Below are positions 24,229 to 32,910 of a DNA stretch of 64,000 nucleotides, piece after piece. The stretch's first letter is position 1, and each line of letters opens with the position of its first letter. Both the position numbers and the translations under genes were made by a program. The notes under the pieces were generated by a model. It worked only from the letters and a program-made list of their open reading frames with translations, did not search any database and was not told the DNA's origin. Source of the DNA: Methylocystis sp. MJC1 (GTDB taxonomy: Bacteria; Pseudomonadota; Alphaproteobacteria; Rhizobiales; Beijerinckiaceae); contig NZ_CP107558.1 of assembly GCF_026427715.1 (NCBI RefSeq), positions 781,001 to 845,000 of the forward strand. The letters are read 5' to 3'.

Positions 24229-24981
24229 ATGACGGATATGGCCGAGCTGCAAAGGCGCAAGAAGCTCATCAATCTAGCGATCGTCTATGTCGATCCCGAC
24301 GCTTTCATCGCCAATTATGTCCCCTGGCTGGAGATCACGACCTTCATCACGGCGCTGCGCGCGGGCGACGTTCAAGCCCCGGCCGATGGCGTGACGCCGA
24401 CCCTCACGCCGCAGCAGATGAAGGGCGGCGTCGCGGCCAGCTATGGCAACGACGCCGTCTTCGCCTTTTGCATGACCGCAGCGCTGAAAGGCGACAAGGC
24501 GGCGGTGGACAAGGTGGAGGCCGCCTTGGCCGAAAGCCTGGGCAAGGATTTCCCGGGCTCGGTCGCTTTCTGGAACTTCCGTTCGGCGAACGACTCGCCG
24601 ATGAGCCTCGAAGACCATGTCGGCGCAGCGGCCTATAAAATGCTCGGGGGCGATATTCCGCCGCCGCCCATGCGCGCGCGGGAGAACTGGAACGCGGGGC
24701 TGCGCTTCTTCGAAAAGGCGCGGCAATCCAATTTCGTGCAGGAGATCATGTATCCGCTTGCCGTGTGGACGCGAACCAAATGGAGCGAGACGCTGGAGAA
24801 GGGCGTCTCCTTTCTCGCACATATCGAGGACAGCGTTCCCGTGTTGCAGGAGGCGCTCGCCGACTCGCGTAACGATCAGGCTTTTATCGCCAACATGCTG
24901 CTGAAAATGGCGCCGGCGATCGAGCAGGATTTGAGCGACGATACTCAGGGGTTTTTAAGATCGCTGGCGCGTCGCGCGTAA
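24229..24981 (+). CDS. Protein of unknown function paired with the Rieske protein
   Basis: 250 aa from the ATG at 24229 (AAAGGGG 9 bp upstream). It is mostly helical, with no export signal, membrane segment or metal motif that I recognise. Notable segments are LINLAIVYVDPDAFIANYVPW near the start, GDIPPPPMRARENWNAGL in the middle, and a helical C-terminus with HIEDSVPVLQEALADSRND. Tight spacing to the Rieske gene suggests a shared process, perhaps as substrate-binding partner or accessory of an oxygenation reaction, which is a guess. A terminator-like palindrome follows. Confidence 0.75.
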   Translation: MTDMAELQRRKKLINLAIVYVDPDAFIANYVPWLEITTFITALRAGDVQAPADGVTPTLTPQQMKGGVAASYGNDAVFAFCMTAALKGDKAAVDKVEAALAESLGKDFPGSVAFWNFRSANDSPMSLEDHVGAAAYKMLGGDIPPPPMRARENWNAGLRFFEKARQSNFVQEIMYPLAVWTRTKWSETLEKGVSFLAHIEDSVPVLQEALADSRNDQAFIANMLLKMAPAIEQDLSDDTQGFLRSLARRA

Positions 24982-25043
24982 CGCGACAGCACTCACACGC
25001 GCGGAGCGTTGCTCCGCGCTCAGATTGCTGACAGAGTGGCGTT

Positions 25044-25107
25044 GAAGCCCCTCGTGCTTCGAGACGCCTGCTGCGCAGGTTCCTCAGCATGAGGGGCTTC
25101 TTTATTT
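25044..25107 (+). terminator. Hairpin terminator within a repeat, after the Rieske operon
   Basis: Arms GAAGCCCCTC (25044-25053) and GAGGGGCTTC (25091-25100) enclose a smaller GC hairpin and are followed by TTTATTT. It probably ends the Rieske operon. Confidence 0.6.
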
Positions 25108-25130
25108 ACGTAAAACACTTAGGCCTCATC

Positions 25131-25180
25131 CTGAGGAGCGAGCGAAGCTCGCGTCTCGAAGGACGAGGCCGCCTCGCAGG
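25131..25180. repeat. Family D intergenic repeat (CTCATCCTGAGGAGC... type)
   Basis: CATCCTGAGGAGCGAGCGAAGC followed by GCTTCG-like and GTCTCGAAGGACGAGG arms, a common intergenic palindrome in alphaproteobacteria. Parts of the same theme (CCTCGTGCTTCGAGACGCC, GGTTCCTCAGCATGAGG) occur in the terminator just before it. Confidence 0.7.
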
Positions 25181-25242
25181 TTTGTTGACAAACTACGCGC
25201 TGCGCCTGGCTCCGGCTTTTTTGTTTCTATGGGAATTTTTAA

Positions 25243-25593
25243 ATGGCGAGCGCTCCCTGCCCATTCTGCTATCGAGCTTCGCAGCCGATTCTTTGCGAAA
25301 ACGATCTCGCTTTCGCCATTCAAGACAAATATCCGGTTCGTCCGCTCCACAGCCTGATCTTGCCGAAGCGGCACGCTCTCGATGTCTTCGACACGACGCT
25401 GGACGAGCGTGAGTGCATGCATCGTCTTGCCGACGCGTTGCGCGGCAAGATCATGCGCGCCGACCCCAGTGTCGCCGGCTTCAATTTCGGCTCGAATATT
25501 GGCGCGGCGGCGGGGCAGAAAATCTTCCACGCCCATTTACATCTCATTCCGCGCAGAGCCGGCGATACGCCGCCGCCTCCTGCTCGGGGGTGA
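25243..25593 (+). CDS. HIT family nucleotide hydrolase/transferase
   Basis: 116 aa. It has the histidine triad HAHLHLIPRR at about 95-104, preceded by NFGSNIGAAAGQKIFH. The N-terminal CPFC pair recalls zinc-binding HIT proteins. Members hydrolyse nucleotide phosphoramidates or dinucleoside polyphosphates. The protein is slightly short, but the family core is complete. It is not clearly linked to its neighbours. Confidence 0.93.
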   Translation: MASAPCPFCYRASQPILCENDLAFAIQDKYPVRPLHSLILPKRHALDVFDTTLDERECMHRLADALRGKIMRADPSVAGFNFGSNIGAAAGQKIFHAHLHLIPRRAGDTPPPPARG

Positions 25594-25719
25594 CGGAGAC
25601 TTTAACGTCCCCGCTTCGCTCGGCGAAGGCCACGCCCGGCGCTGGCCAGCCGCGCTCGGGCGACAGGCTTGGCGTTCCGGCCCGCCATCGCCATAATCCC
25701 TCCAGGGAGACGGGCAGAT

Positions 25720-26469
25720 ATGACAGAAGCCGGAAAAGGCGAAGCGCCCGCGACGGCGGCGGTTCTCATCATCGGCGATGAGATCCTGTCCGGCCGCACG
25801 CAGGATGTGAATACGCGCTATATCGCCAATTATCTGGCGCAGATCGGCGTCGATCTGCGCGAGGCGCGCGTGGTCCCGGATGACGAGCCGGAGATCGTCG
25901 CGGCACTCAACGCCCTGCGCGCGCGCTATACTTACGTTTTCACAACGGGCGGCATCGGCCCGACCCACGACGACATCACCGCCGACGCCGTGGCGAAAGC
26001 CTTCGGCGTAGAGGTTGTGGAACATCCAGACGCCATCGCTTTGCTGCGCGAGCGCTTTACCGAAGAAGAGCTCAATTCCGCCCGCCGCCGCATGGCGCGG
26101 GTTCCCGAAGGGGCGGCGCTGGTGCGGAACGCGGCTTCCAAGGCGCCCGGCTTCTGGATCGACAATGTAATCGTCATGGCCGGCGTGCCGGTCATCATGC
26201 AGTCGATGATGGACACGGTCGGGCCGCTGCTCAGGTCGGGCCCGCCCATCCAGGTTGAAACCGTAGAAGCGGGCGCGATCCCGGAGGGGACCTACGCATT
26301 GAAGCTCGAAGCAATCGCCCAGGCGTATGAGGGGGTGAGCATCGGCTCCTATCCCCATTTCTCCAGCGCCGGAATTCGTAACCAGATCGTGCTGCGCAGC
26401 CGCGAGGCCGCCAGCCTCGAGCTGGCGGCGCGGGCCGTACGCGCAATGCTTGCGGAGCTTGCGCTATGA
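25720..26469 (+). CDS. MoaB/Mog-domain protein (CinA N-terminal type)
   Basis: 249 aa from the ATG at 25720. The molybdopterin-binding fold is marked by [20 protein letters not shown] near the start and [13 protein letters not shown] at about 84-96. It corresponds to the N-terminal domain of CinA; the C-terminal nicotinamide-nucleotide amidase domain is absent, as in many alphaproteobacterial stand-alone versions. Such proteins may hydrolyse ADP-ribose-type compounds. Its stop overlaps the gpt start by 4 bp (ATGA), so the two are co-translated. Confidence 0.9.
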   Translation: MTEAGKGEAPATAAVLIIGDEILSGRTQDVNTRYIANYLAQIGVDLREARVVPDDEPEIVAALNALRARYTYVFTTGGIGPTHDDITADAVAKAFGVEVVEHPDAIALLRERFTEEELNSARRRMARVPEGAALVRNAASKAPGFWIDNVIVMAGVPVIMQSMMDTVGPLLRSGPPIQVETVEAGAIPEGTYALKLEAIAQAYEGVSIGSYPHFSSAGIRNQIVLRSREAASLELAARAVRAMLAELAL

Positions 26470-26990
26470 GTCCGGAAAAATGGATGCAGACGGAGAGCGG
26501 CCCTGAAAAAATCTTTCCGGTCTCCTGGGACATGTTCCACAGGGACGTCCGCGCGCTCGCCTGGCGGCTTGCGGCAATCGGCGGTTTCTCGGCGATCGTC
26601 GCGGTGACCCGCGGCGGGCTGGTGCCGGCCGGCATCATCGCACGCGAATTAGGGATTCGCGTCATCGAGACCATTTGCGTCGCCAGCTATCACGAGGAGA
26701 CCGAGCGCGATGCGCTCGAGGTCTTGAAACCGCTCACGGAAACCATTCTGGCGCGCCCGAGCGAGGAGGTGCTCGTCATCGACGATCTCGTCGACACCGG
26801 GGCGACCGCCAAGGCCGTGCGCGAAATGCTCCCCAAAGCGCATTTCGCCACCGTCTACGCCAAGCCGCAGGGCCTGCCGATGGTGGACACTTTCGTCACC
26901 GAAGTCTCGCAGGACACATGGATTTATTTTCCCTGGGACACGGGGCTCTCCTTCCAGGCGCCGATCCACAAGCCGGCGCGGGGGCGGTGA
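26466..26990 (+). CDS. gpt: Xanthine (xanthine-guanine) phosphoribosyltransferase
   Basis: 174 aa. The PRPP-binding loop is [16 protein letters not shown] (about 99-114), with the purine-pocket segment [11 protein letters not shown] near the end. It salvages xanthine, guanine or hypoxanthine with PRPP to the nucleotide. The protein starts [20 protein letters not shown]. It is translationally coupled to the MoaB/CinA-like gene. Immediately downstream is the promoter of tRNA-Leu. Confidence 0.95.
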   Translation: MSPEKWMQTESGPEKIFPVSWDMFHRDVRALAWRLAAIGGFSAIVAVTRGGLVPAGIIARELGIRVIETICVASYHEETERDALEVLKPLTETILARPSEEVLVIDDLVDTGATAKAVREMLPKAHFATVYAKPQGLPMVDTFVTEVSQDTWIYFPWDTGLSFQAPIHKPARGR

Positions 26991-27004
26991 GACTAAAATG
27001 AGGC

Positions 27005-27034
27005 TTGGCGCCGTCGCCGGACCCGCCCTATAAC
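27005..27034 (+). promoter_or_regulatory. Promoter of the tRNA-Leu gene
   Basis: TTGGCG and TATAAC separated by 18 bp. The expected start of transcription is about 13 nt before the mature tRNA 5' end. Confidence 0.55.
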
Positions 27035-27053
27035 GCGCCTTACACTCCAGATC

Positions 27054-27360
27054 GCGGGCGTGGCGAAACTGGTAGACGCAACGGACTTGAAGAAATTTGA
27101 GTGCTCCACCCGGGAAACCGACGGAGTAGAACCGCTCAAAGTCGGGGAAACCTCGAAAGTGGCGATCCCGAGCCAAGCCCGCCCTTTGGGGCGGGAAGGT
27201 GTAGAGACTAGACGGGCGGCGCCTAAGGCGCTTTCGCGCTATGGCGAAGGGATAGTCCAGACCCCAAACCCGCGCGCGCGGGGCGGCGAAAGCCGTAGCG
27301 GGTATGAAAATCCGTAGGGCCGCAAGGCCTGTGCCGGTTCGATTCCGGCCGCCCGCACCA
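27054..27360 (+). tRNA. tRNA-Leu(UAA), interrupted by a group I intron
   Basis: The exons (27054-27088 and 27307-27360) assemble into a class II tRNA. The acceptor stem GCGGGCG pairs with CGCCCGC, the anticodon stem ACGGA with TCCGT, and the loop CTTAAAA gives anticodon UAA. The long variable arm is GGGCC-GCAA-GGCCT and the T arm GCCGG-TTCGATT-CCGGC, with an encoded CCA end. Without removing the 218-nt insert no tRNA forms. This is the tRNA reading UUA codons (and UUG by wobble), rare codons in this GC-rich genome. Confidence 0.95.
27089..27306 (+). ncRNA. Group I self-splicing intron in the anticodon loop of tRNA-Leu(UAA)
   Basis: It lies between U34 and A35 of the anticodon, the same site as the classical cyanobacterial tRNA-Leu introns. 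The 5' exon ends in U and the intron ends in G. The exon ACTT can pair with GAGT in the intron to form P1 with a U-G pair at the splice site. Core elements include GTGTAGAGACTAGACGG and AAGGGATAGTCCAGACC, the usual P7/P3 signature. At 218 nt it is small, and no homing endonuclease frame is present. Confidence 0.9.
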
Positions 27361-27558
27361 GACAACCCAGGGGACGGGCCTCGATCGAGGCCGATAAATT
27401 GACGCCCCTTCACTCAAACTTAGCTATGCGAAACCCTGATGTCCGGTGTGTCGGGCAATCCCGTTCGGCTGCCCGATCCGGTTAAATCATTGCAAAGGAA
27501 CAGAATTTATACAGCCAAGTTGGACTTGCGATCAGTCGAGCTTGGGGGCTATCGGATC

Positions 27559-28809
27559 ATGAATCGAGCGAAACGCTATTTTTCTCGCCTGGCTGGAAGC
27601 TTCAGACGGTCGCGTTCGGGCTCGGTCGCGATGATCTTCGCGCTGGCGGCCGTGCCGGTCATTGCCTCGATCGGCGCCGCCTTGGACCTCGCCTCGGCGT
27701 CCATGTTGAAGTCGCGTCTGCAACATGCGGTGGACGAGGGGGCTCTCGTGGCGGCGAGGAATGCGAGCCTCACGCAGGCCGCGCGCCAGCAGCTCGCTCA
27801 GTCGTCGGTCATGACGAATATGGGCCCCTCCGCGAGCGGCATGAGTTTGACGGTCGCTGAAACAGAGCCATCCTCTGGTCTCTATCAGGTCAATGGGACG
27901 CTCACCGTCCCGACGACAATCATGAGGATCATGAATATCAGCTCGACCACGGTCAGCGCGAAGGCCACCGCGAGTCTCGGGACAGCGGGGGCGTCGAGCT
28001 CGACCAGCGTTTGCCTTTTAGCGCTCAGCACCATCGCGAGCCCCGGATTGCTGGCGAATTCCAGTGTCGTCATAAACGCGCCGACCTGCGAGATCGACGT
28101 CGCCTCCACCGGCTGGCCCGCCGCCACCTTCAACGGCGGCGACAGCTTCTCCGTTTCCAAGCTCTGCGTCGCGGGCACGCAAATTCTCAACAACGCCGGA
28201 TCGATCCCGGCGCTGAGCACGGGTTGCCCGGTTGCGTCCGACCCATTTGCGGGCAAGCTGCCGGCCGTTTCCGTCGGCGCCTGCGCCGTCAGCAATCAGA
28301 ACTATTCGGGCAATGTGACGCTCAGCCCCGGCGTCTATTGCGGCGGATTCAATTTCAACGGCAGCGGAACGGTCACCTTCAATCCTGGCCTCTATGTGTT
28401 CAAAGGCGCCAGCTGGAACATGAACAGCGGCTGGACGATGAACGGCAATGGCGTGACCTTCTATTTCGCCGATTCGTCTTACATGCAGATCAACAGCGGG
28501 GTGACCGCGAATTTGACCGCCCCGACCTCGGGAACCTATGCAAATATCCTGGTGTACGAGCCCACCGGACTTCCGCAGTCGTCGTTCACCATTAATGGAC
28601 AGGCGGGCCATAGCTTCCAGGGGCTCGTTTATCTGCCGAGCCGCAACATCACTTTCAACAGCATGTCCAACGTGACTTCCGACGCCCTGACGATCGTGGT
28701 CAACTCGGTCATACTGGATACGCTCAATTGGAGCTTAAAGAGCTCGGCCTATTCGATAGCAGGCGCCGGCGCCTCCACCGGCAACGCCGTGCCGCGCCTC
28801 GTCAATTGA
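27559..28809 (+). CDS. TadG-like pilus assembly protein with a beta-helix-like C-terminal region
   Basis: 416 aa from the ATG at 27559; an earlier start would add 40 residues without family features. The N-terminus is the TadE/TadG signature: basic residues, then SGSVAMIFALAAVPVIAS (membrane helix, about 21-42), then SMLKSRLQHAVDEGALVAA. The remaining 300 residues are rich in Asn, Ser, Gly and Thr, with irregular repeats such as NVTLSPGVYCGGFNFNGSG and NPGLYVFKGASWNMNSGW. This suggests an extracellular right-handed beta-helix. No other tad/flp genes lie in the window, so it is an orphan. Confidence 0.8.
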   Translation: MNRAKRYFSRLAGSFRRSRSGSVAMIFALAAVPVIASIGAALDLASASMLKSRLQHAVDEGALVAARNASLTQAARQQLAQSSVMTNMGPSASGMSLTVAETEPSSGLYQVNGTLTVPTTIMRIMNISSTTVSAKATASLGTAGASSSTSVCLLALSTIASPGLLANSSVVINAPTCEIDVASTGWPAATFNGGDSFSVSKLCVAGTQILNNAGSIPALSTGCPVASDPFAGKLPAVSVGACAVSNQNYSGNVTLSPGVYCGGFNFNGSGTVTFNPGLYVFKGASWNMNSGWTMNGNGVTFYFADSSYMQINSGVTANLTAPTSGTYANILVYEPTGLPQSSFTINGQAGHSFQGLVYLPSRNITFNSMSNVTSDALTIVVNSVILDTLNWSLKSSAYSIAGAGASTGNAVPRLVN

Positions 28810-29007
28810 CGTTTGAGCGCGCCTGGGGCTGGCTTCCGCGCAACGGAGGCCGGCCAGCGCGAAAGTAAAAATATTTTTGGCCAATAGTTCAGATCGGCTT
28901 TCGGCTTACGTTCAATAACCTCCTATTTACGATGAACCTTTGCGCCCTGGTAAGCTTAACGACCGACCTTCGCGAAGCCGTGTGTATGGAGGCTCGCGTC
29001 GCGTCGA

Positions 29008-29814
29008 ATGTCAAAATTACTTGGAAAATTCTGTCTGGCGGCCCTTGTTGTCGCGTCCTCTGCAAAAGCTGAAAATCTCGCCGATCCGAAGCCGGTCTCG
29101 GGTTGGATCGTCACCGTGAGCGCGCATGGCGGATTCTCGCAGACATGGGAGGGATCGAAAAACCTGTCGCCTTTCCTCCTGCCGGGCTTGTCGATGCGGC
29201 GGCCCGGCGCGTCGGTTGGCTTTGCCGCCCCGGACGAAGCGCCCGGCTTTGCGCTTTATGACAACGGCTTTTTGAAAGCGGGCGTTTCCGGCCGGCTGCG
29301 CGGCCCGCGCCGACAGTCCTCATGGGGCGAGCTCCATGGCGTCCACGACATCGACTGGACGATCGAAGCGGGCGGCTTCGCGGAGTTCTGGACCTTCCAG
29401 AAGCTGCGCGCGCGGGCCGAGCTGCGGCATGGCTTCCTCGGCCATCACGGCACGATTGCCGAGCTTTATCTCGATTGGGTGGAACAGCACGGGGCCTGGA
29501 CCTTTTCCATCGGTCCGCGCATGACGATCGGCGATCACGCTTACCTGAACAAGCTCTTCGGCGTCACCTGGCTGGATGCGCTCGGCAATGGCTCCGTAGC
29601 GCCCTATTCGGCGGCGTGGGGCGTGAAATCCATCGGCGCCATGGCCGCCGTTAAATATGACTGGTCGCAGGATTGGTCGACGACGGCCTTTGTTCGCTAC
29701 AACCGTCTTGCGGGGAGCGCCGCCGCCAGCCCATTGGTCAAGAATCTGGGATCGCCCGATCAATGGATGCTCGGCCTGAGCGTCTCCTACAGCTTCTATG
29801 TGGATGTCTTTTAA
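29008..29814 (+). CDS. MipA/OmpV-family outer membrane protein
   Basis: 268 aa. The Sec signal MSKLLGKFCLAALVVASSAKA is followed by a beta-barrel-like sequence with alternating aromatic residues. It ends in SVSYSFYVDVF, an outer-membrane C-terminal signature with a terminal Phe. Segments GWIVTVSAHGGFSQTWEGS, GRLRGPRRQSSWGELHG and SAAWGVKSIGAMAAVKYDWS match MipA/OmpV scaffolding porin-like proteins. It is monocistronic by spacing. Role beyond envelope structure unknown. Confidence 0.85.
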   Translation: MSKLLGKFCLAALVVASSAKAENLADPKPVSGWIVTVSAHGGFSQTWEGSKNLSPFLLPGLSMRRPGASVGFAAPDEAPGFALYDNGFLKAGVSGRLRGPRRQSSWGELHGVHDIDWTIEAGGFAEFWTFQKLRARAELRHGFLGHHGTIAELYLDWVEQHGAWTFSIGPRMTIGDHAYLNKLFGVTWLDALGNGSVAPYSAAWGVKSIGAMAAVKYDWSQDWSTTAFVRYNRLAGSAAASPLVKNLGSPDQWMLGLSVSYSFYVDVF

Positions 29815-29949
29815 GGGGTGCTGGTCCGAGGCTGGAAGGGTTAACAAATGCGGCGCTGATCTGGCGGCGCCCTTAATCTTTGTTAAGCATTCGCCGACAA
29901 GACTGGCGTCGCGCGCGATGGTCGCGTCGCCACGATTCGACGAGCACCG

Positions 29950-31515
29950 ATGATCGACGCAGCGAAGCGATTATTGCCGGACGCGGCTTTCGCAAGCGTT
30001 GGGGGCGCCGATAAAGACGCGCGTTCAGCCAAGGATTCTCGGCTCGATATGATGCTCGTCTCCGGCGGCGACGAGCGCATCTGGCCCGACCCCGTCACGC
30101 GCCGCAATCGCTACGGCGTTCCGGCGGCGCCCGCGCCGGAAGAGCTTTGGTTTTCATCGTCGACCGCGAGCGCCGCGAGCCCTCGCGGCTATGACGCCGC
30201 CCGCGAGGCTTTCGAATCCGTCTCGCGGCCGGGCGTCGATCTCTTGGGCTGGTTCGACAAGATCAGGGCGCGGATCGTCGCGCAATTCGGGGAGCCCGGC
30301 GTTGAGGTCGTTCTCACGGCTTCGGGCACCGAGGCGGAGCTTGCAGCGCTGGCTGTCGCCAAGGCGCTGCTGCGCCGCCCCATCGCCAACATTGTCGTCG
30401 CGCCGGATGAAACCGGCAGCGGCGTGGCTTTGGCCGCGACGGGCGCGCATTTCGCGGGGACGGCGGCTTTCGAGCCGAAAGTCGAAAAAGGCGCCCCGCT
30501 CGCCGGCTGGGAAAATGACGATGTGGTGATGCGCCGCCTCGACATTCGCGACCCGTCGGGGCGTCCCCGCGCCGCTGCGGAGATCGACCGTGCAGCGGGC
30601 CTCGCTGTCGCCGAGGCCTTGCGCACGGGCCGGGGAGCGCTGCTGCATCTGCTCGACGCCTCGAAGACCGGCCGCAGCGGGCCGAGCCGCGCCGCCGCGC
30701 GCGACATTCTGGCCAGCGCGCGCGAGCGGGCGATCATCCTCGTCGACGCCTGCCAGCTTCGTTGCTCCTTCGACGAGATCAAGGCCGATCTCGCGGCCGG
30801 CTTTCTCGTGATGATCACAGGCTCGAAATTCGTGGGCGGCCCGCCGTTCTGCGGCGCCTTGCTCATTCCCGCCGACAAGGCCGAAAAGCTCCGCAAGATG
30901 ACCCTGCCGCCGGGGCTCGCCGCCTATGCGGCGCAATCCGACTGGCCGCAATCATTCGGCCGCGCCTTCGAGGCGGAGAATTTCGCTCCCGCCAATCTCG
31001 GCCTCGGGCTGCGATGGACCGCCGCGCTCGCAGAGATCGAGGCTTACGCGAAAATATCCTCGAGCCTGCGCGACGAGATCAAGATGCGCTTCGCCGAGGC
31101 GGCGCGCCGCGGCGTCGCCGGCAATGCGGATTTGGATTTCCTCGACGGCGAGAACTGGCGCCTCGGGGGCAAGCCCGCGACGCTCTTTCCGATCCTCACC
31201 AATCAGGGAGACCCGGCCCAGGCGCGCCTGATCTACGACTCTCTGCGCGCGACGAGCGGCGCATTTGTGGATGCCGAATATTCGCGCGTCTGTCATGTGG
31301 GCCAGCCAGTGCTGATCGGCGGTCGCGCGGCCTTGCGTCTATGCCTTGGCATGCCGCAGGTGACAGCCGTCGCGCAACGTGTGGGGCAGGGCCTCGACCT
31401 CGACGCCGCTTTCCTGCCGCTGCGTCGCGACATGGAATTCCTGTTCCGCAAATGGGGCGCGCTGGCCAGGCGCATCGCCGCCAATGGCGGTCCGACGCTC
31501 GCAGCGTCCAACTGA
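29950..31515 (+). CDS. PLP-dependent aminotransferase-fold enzyme of unknown substrate
   Basis: 521 aa. Fold-type I PLP features are visible: the phosphate-binding loop ASGTEAE (124-130), the cofactor-contacting Asp266 in LVDACQLR and the candidate Schiff-base lysine Lys293 in GSKFVGGPP. The layout resembles cysteine-desulfurase- or decarboxylase-like enzymes, but the long N-terminal and C-terminal extensions are unusual. It is followed after 50 bp by an ATP-grasp gene on the same strand, so an amine- or amino-acid-activating pair is likely (inference). Start ATG at 29950, giving MIDAAKRLLPDA. Confidence 0.75.
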   Translation: MIDAAKRLLPDAAFASVGGADKDARSAKDSRLDMMLVSGGDERIWPDPVTRRNRYGVPAAPAPEELWFSSSTASAASPRGYDAAREAFESVSRPGVDLLGWFDKIRARIVAQFGEPGVEVVLTASGTEAELAALAVAKALLRRPIANIVVAPDETGSGVALAATGAHFAGTAAFEPKVEKGAPLAGWENDDVVMRRLDIRDPSGRPRAAAEIDRAAGLAVAEALRTGRGALLHLLDASKTGRSGPSRAAARDILASARERAIILVDACQLRCSFDEIKADLAAGFLVMITGSKFVGGPPFCGALLIPADKAEKLRKMTLPPGLAAYAAQSDWPQSFGRAFEAENFAPANLGLGLRWTAALAEIEAYAKISSSLRDEIKMRFAEAARRGVAGNADLDFLDGENWRLGGKPATLFPILTNQGDPAQARLIYDSLRATSGAFVDAEYSRVCHVGQPVLIGGRAALRLCLGMPQVTAVAQRVGQGLDLDAAFLPLRRDMEFLFRKWGALARRIAANGGPTLAASN

Positions 31516-31565
31516 TCGACCACGCCATGCGGCGTGATGCCGTCGCGTGAAACGGAGCACAGGCC

Positions 31566-32771
31566 GTGGCCTTTTCTTTTCTGTCTCGCAAACCGAAAGT
31601 CGAGCAGCCCGCGCAGGCCGCGAGCTTCGACACCGCGCATGAGCGCGCGCAGGTCCCGATGGCCGAGAGCCTGCAGCGCGCCGCCGCAATGACCGGCTGT
31701 TCGCCTATGCAATTGACGCGCGAATATTCGCGTCTCGCCTTCGGGCCGGGGAAGGTCACCTTCGAAGATTACGTGAAATACCGGCTCTTCGACGACGCCT
31801 GGCTGGCGGGGGCGGATAAGGCCGATTTCGTCGGCGCGCGGCGCAACCGCGATCTTGTGGTCGAGATCAACTACCGGCACGATTGGCACGGCCTGCTCAC
31901 CAATAAGCTCGCGTCGCAGAGCTATCTCGCCGCTTACGGCCTGCCGACCATCGCCCCGCTGGCGATCTACGCGCCGGGTCTGGCGATTGCTTCCGACAGG
32001 CTCCTGCCGTCGCGCGAGGCGCTGCGCGGCTTCCTTCTGGACGCGCGCCATTATCCGATTTTCGGCAAGCCCGTCGAAAGCTTCCAGAGCCTCGGCGCGC
32101 TCGCTCTGCTCGGCTGCGACGCCGCGAACGGCGAGCTGATCGCTGTCGGCGACAAGCGCCTGAAGATCGATGAAGCGCTCGATGACATCGAGCGGCATTA
32201 TGCGGCGGGCTATCTCTTCCAGAAGATGGTGAAGCCGCATCAGGGCCTCATCCCCAAAATCGGCGAGCGCCTCGCGACTGTGCGCGTGCTGACGATCGCG
32301 ACGCCCGAGGGCCCGAAAGCGTTTCGCGCCGGCTGGAAAATCCCGGCCGCCGGCAATGTGGCGGATAATTTCTGGCGCGCGGGCAATATGCTCGCCGGTC
32401 TCGATTTCGAGACAGGCCGCTTGTTGCACGCGACGACTGGCGTCGGCTTCGAGATGAAGGACGTGACCCGCCATCCCGACACGGGCGCCGAGCTGATCGG
32501 CCTGCAGGTTCCCGACTGGCAAAAGATGAAGGCGGTCGCGGTCGAAGGCGCGAAGGTTTTGCGCCATTTCGGCATTGTCGGCTGGGATATCGCCGCGACT
32601 GACGATGGGCCGATGATTGTCGAAGCCAATGAGACGCCGGATTTCAGCCTCGTGCAGATTGCCGATCGGCGGGGGATATTGTGCAAGGAATTCAACGATC
32701 TCCTTGCGCGGCAGCAGGCGGCGGACGCGGCCTATGTAAAGCGCATGAAGGAGATGCAGGCGCGGATTTGA
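31566..32771 (+). CDS. Sugar-transfer-associated ATP-grasp-type ligase
   Basis: 401 aa from a GTG start. An N-terminal helical part ends near TREYSRLAFGPGKVTFEDYV. The ATP-grasp fold follows, with LRGFLLDARHYPIFGKPV for the nucleotide-binding lysine region, GYLFQKMVKPHQG, and the metal-binding end GWDIAATDDGPMIVEANETP. This arrangement resembles the ATPgrasp_ST family. ATP-grasp enzymes join a carboxylate to an amine or thiol via acyl-phosphate. The preceding PLP enzyme is the natural candidate partner. Substrate and product are unknown. Confidence 0.8.
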   Translation: MAFSFLSRKPKVEQPAQAASFDTAHERAQVPMAESLQRAAAMTGCSPMQLTREYSRLAFGPGKVTFEDYVKYRLFDDAWLAGADKADFVGARRNRDLVVEINYRHDWHGLLTNKLASQSYLAAYGLPTIAPLAIYAPGLAIASDRLLPSREALRGFLLDARHYPIFGKPVESFQSLGALALLGCDAANGELIAVGDKRLKIDEALDDIERHYAAGYLFQKMVKPHQGLIPKIGERLATVRVLTIATPEGPKAFRAGWKIPAAGNVADNFWRAGNMLAGLDFETGRLLHATTGVGFEMKDVTRHPDTGAELIGLQVPDWQKMKAVAVEGAKVLRHFGIVGWDIAATDDGPMIVEANETPDFSLVQIADRRGILCKEFNDLLARQQAADAAYVKRMKEMQARI

Positions 32772-32910
32772 GTGAGTGAAGCGGGCGGCCATGCGCCTAG
32801 AGCGGCTCAACGCCGGCCAGTTCCATCGTGGGCGATTATGCGACAGAAAAAGGGACTGGCCGAAGCCAGCCCCAAAACCTGTTACGCCGATCGCCGCCTA
32901 AGTGATCTCG

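Noticed and set aside
27060..27317. 85-codon open frame over the tRNA-Leu
   Set aside because: It runs through tRNA exon and intron sequence; the RNA structure explains the region completely.
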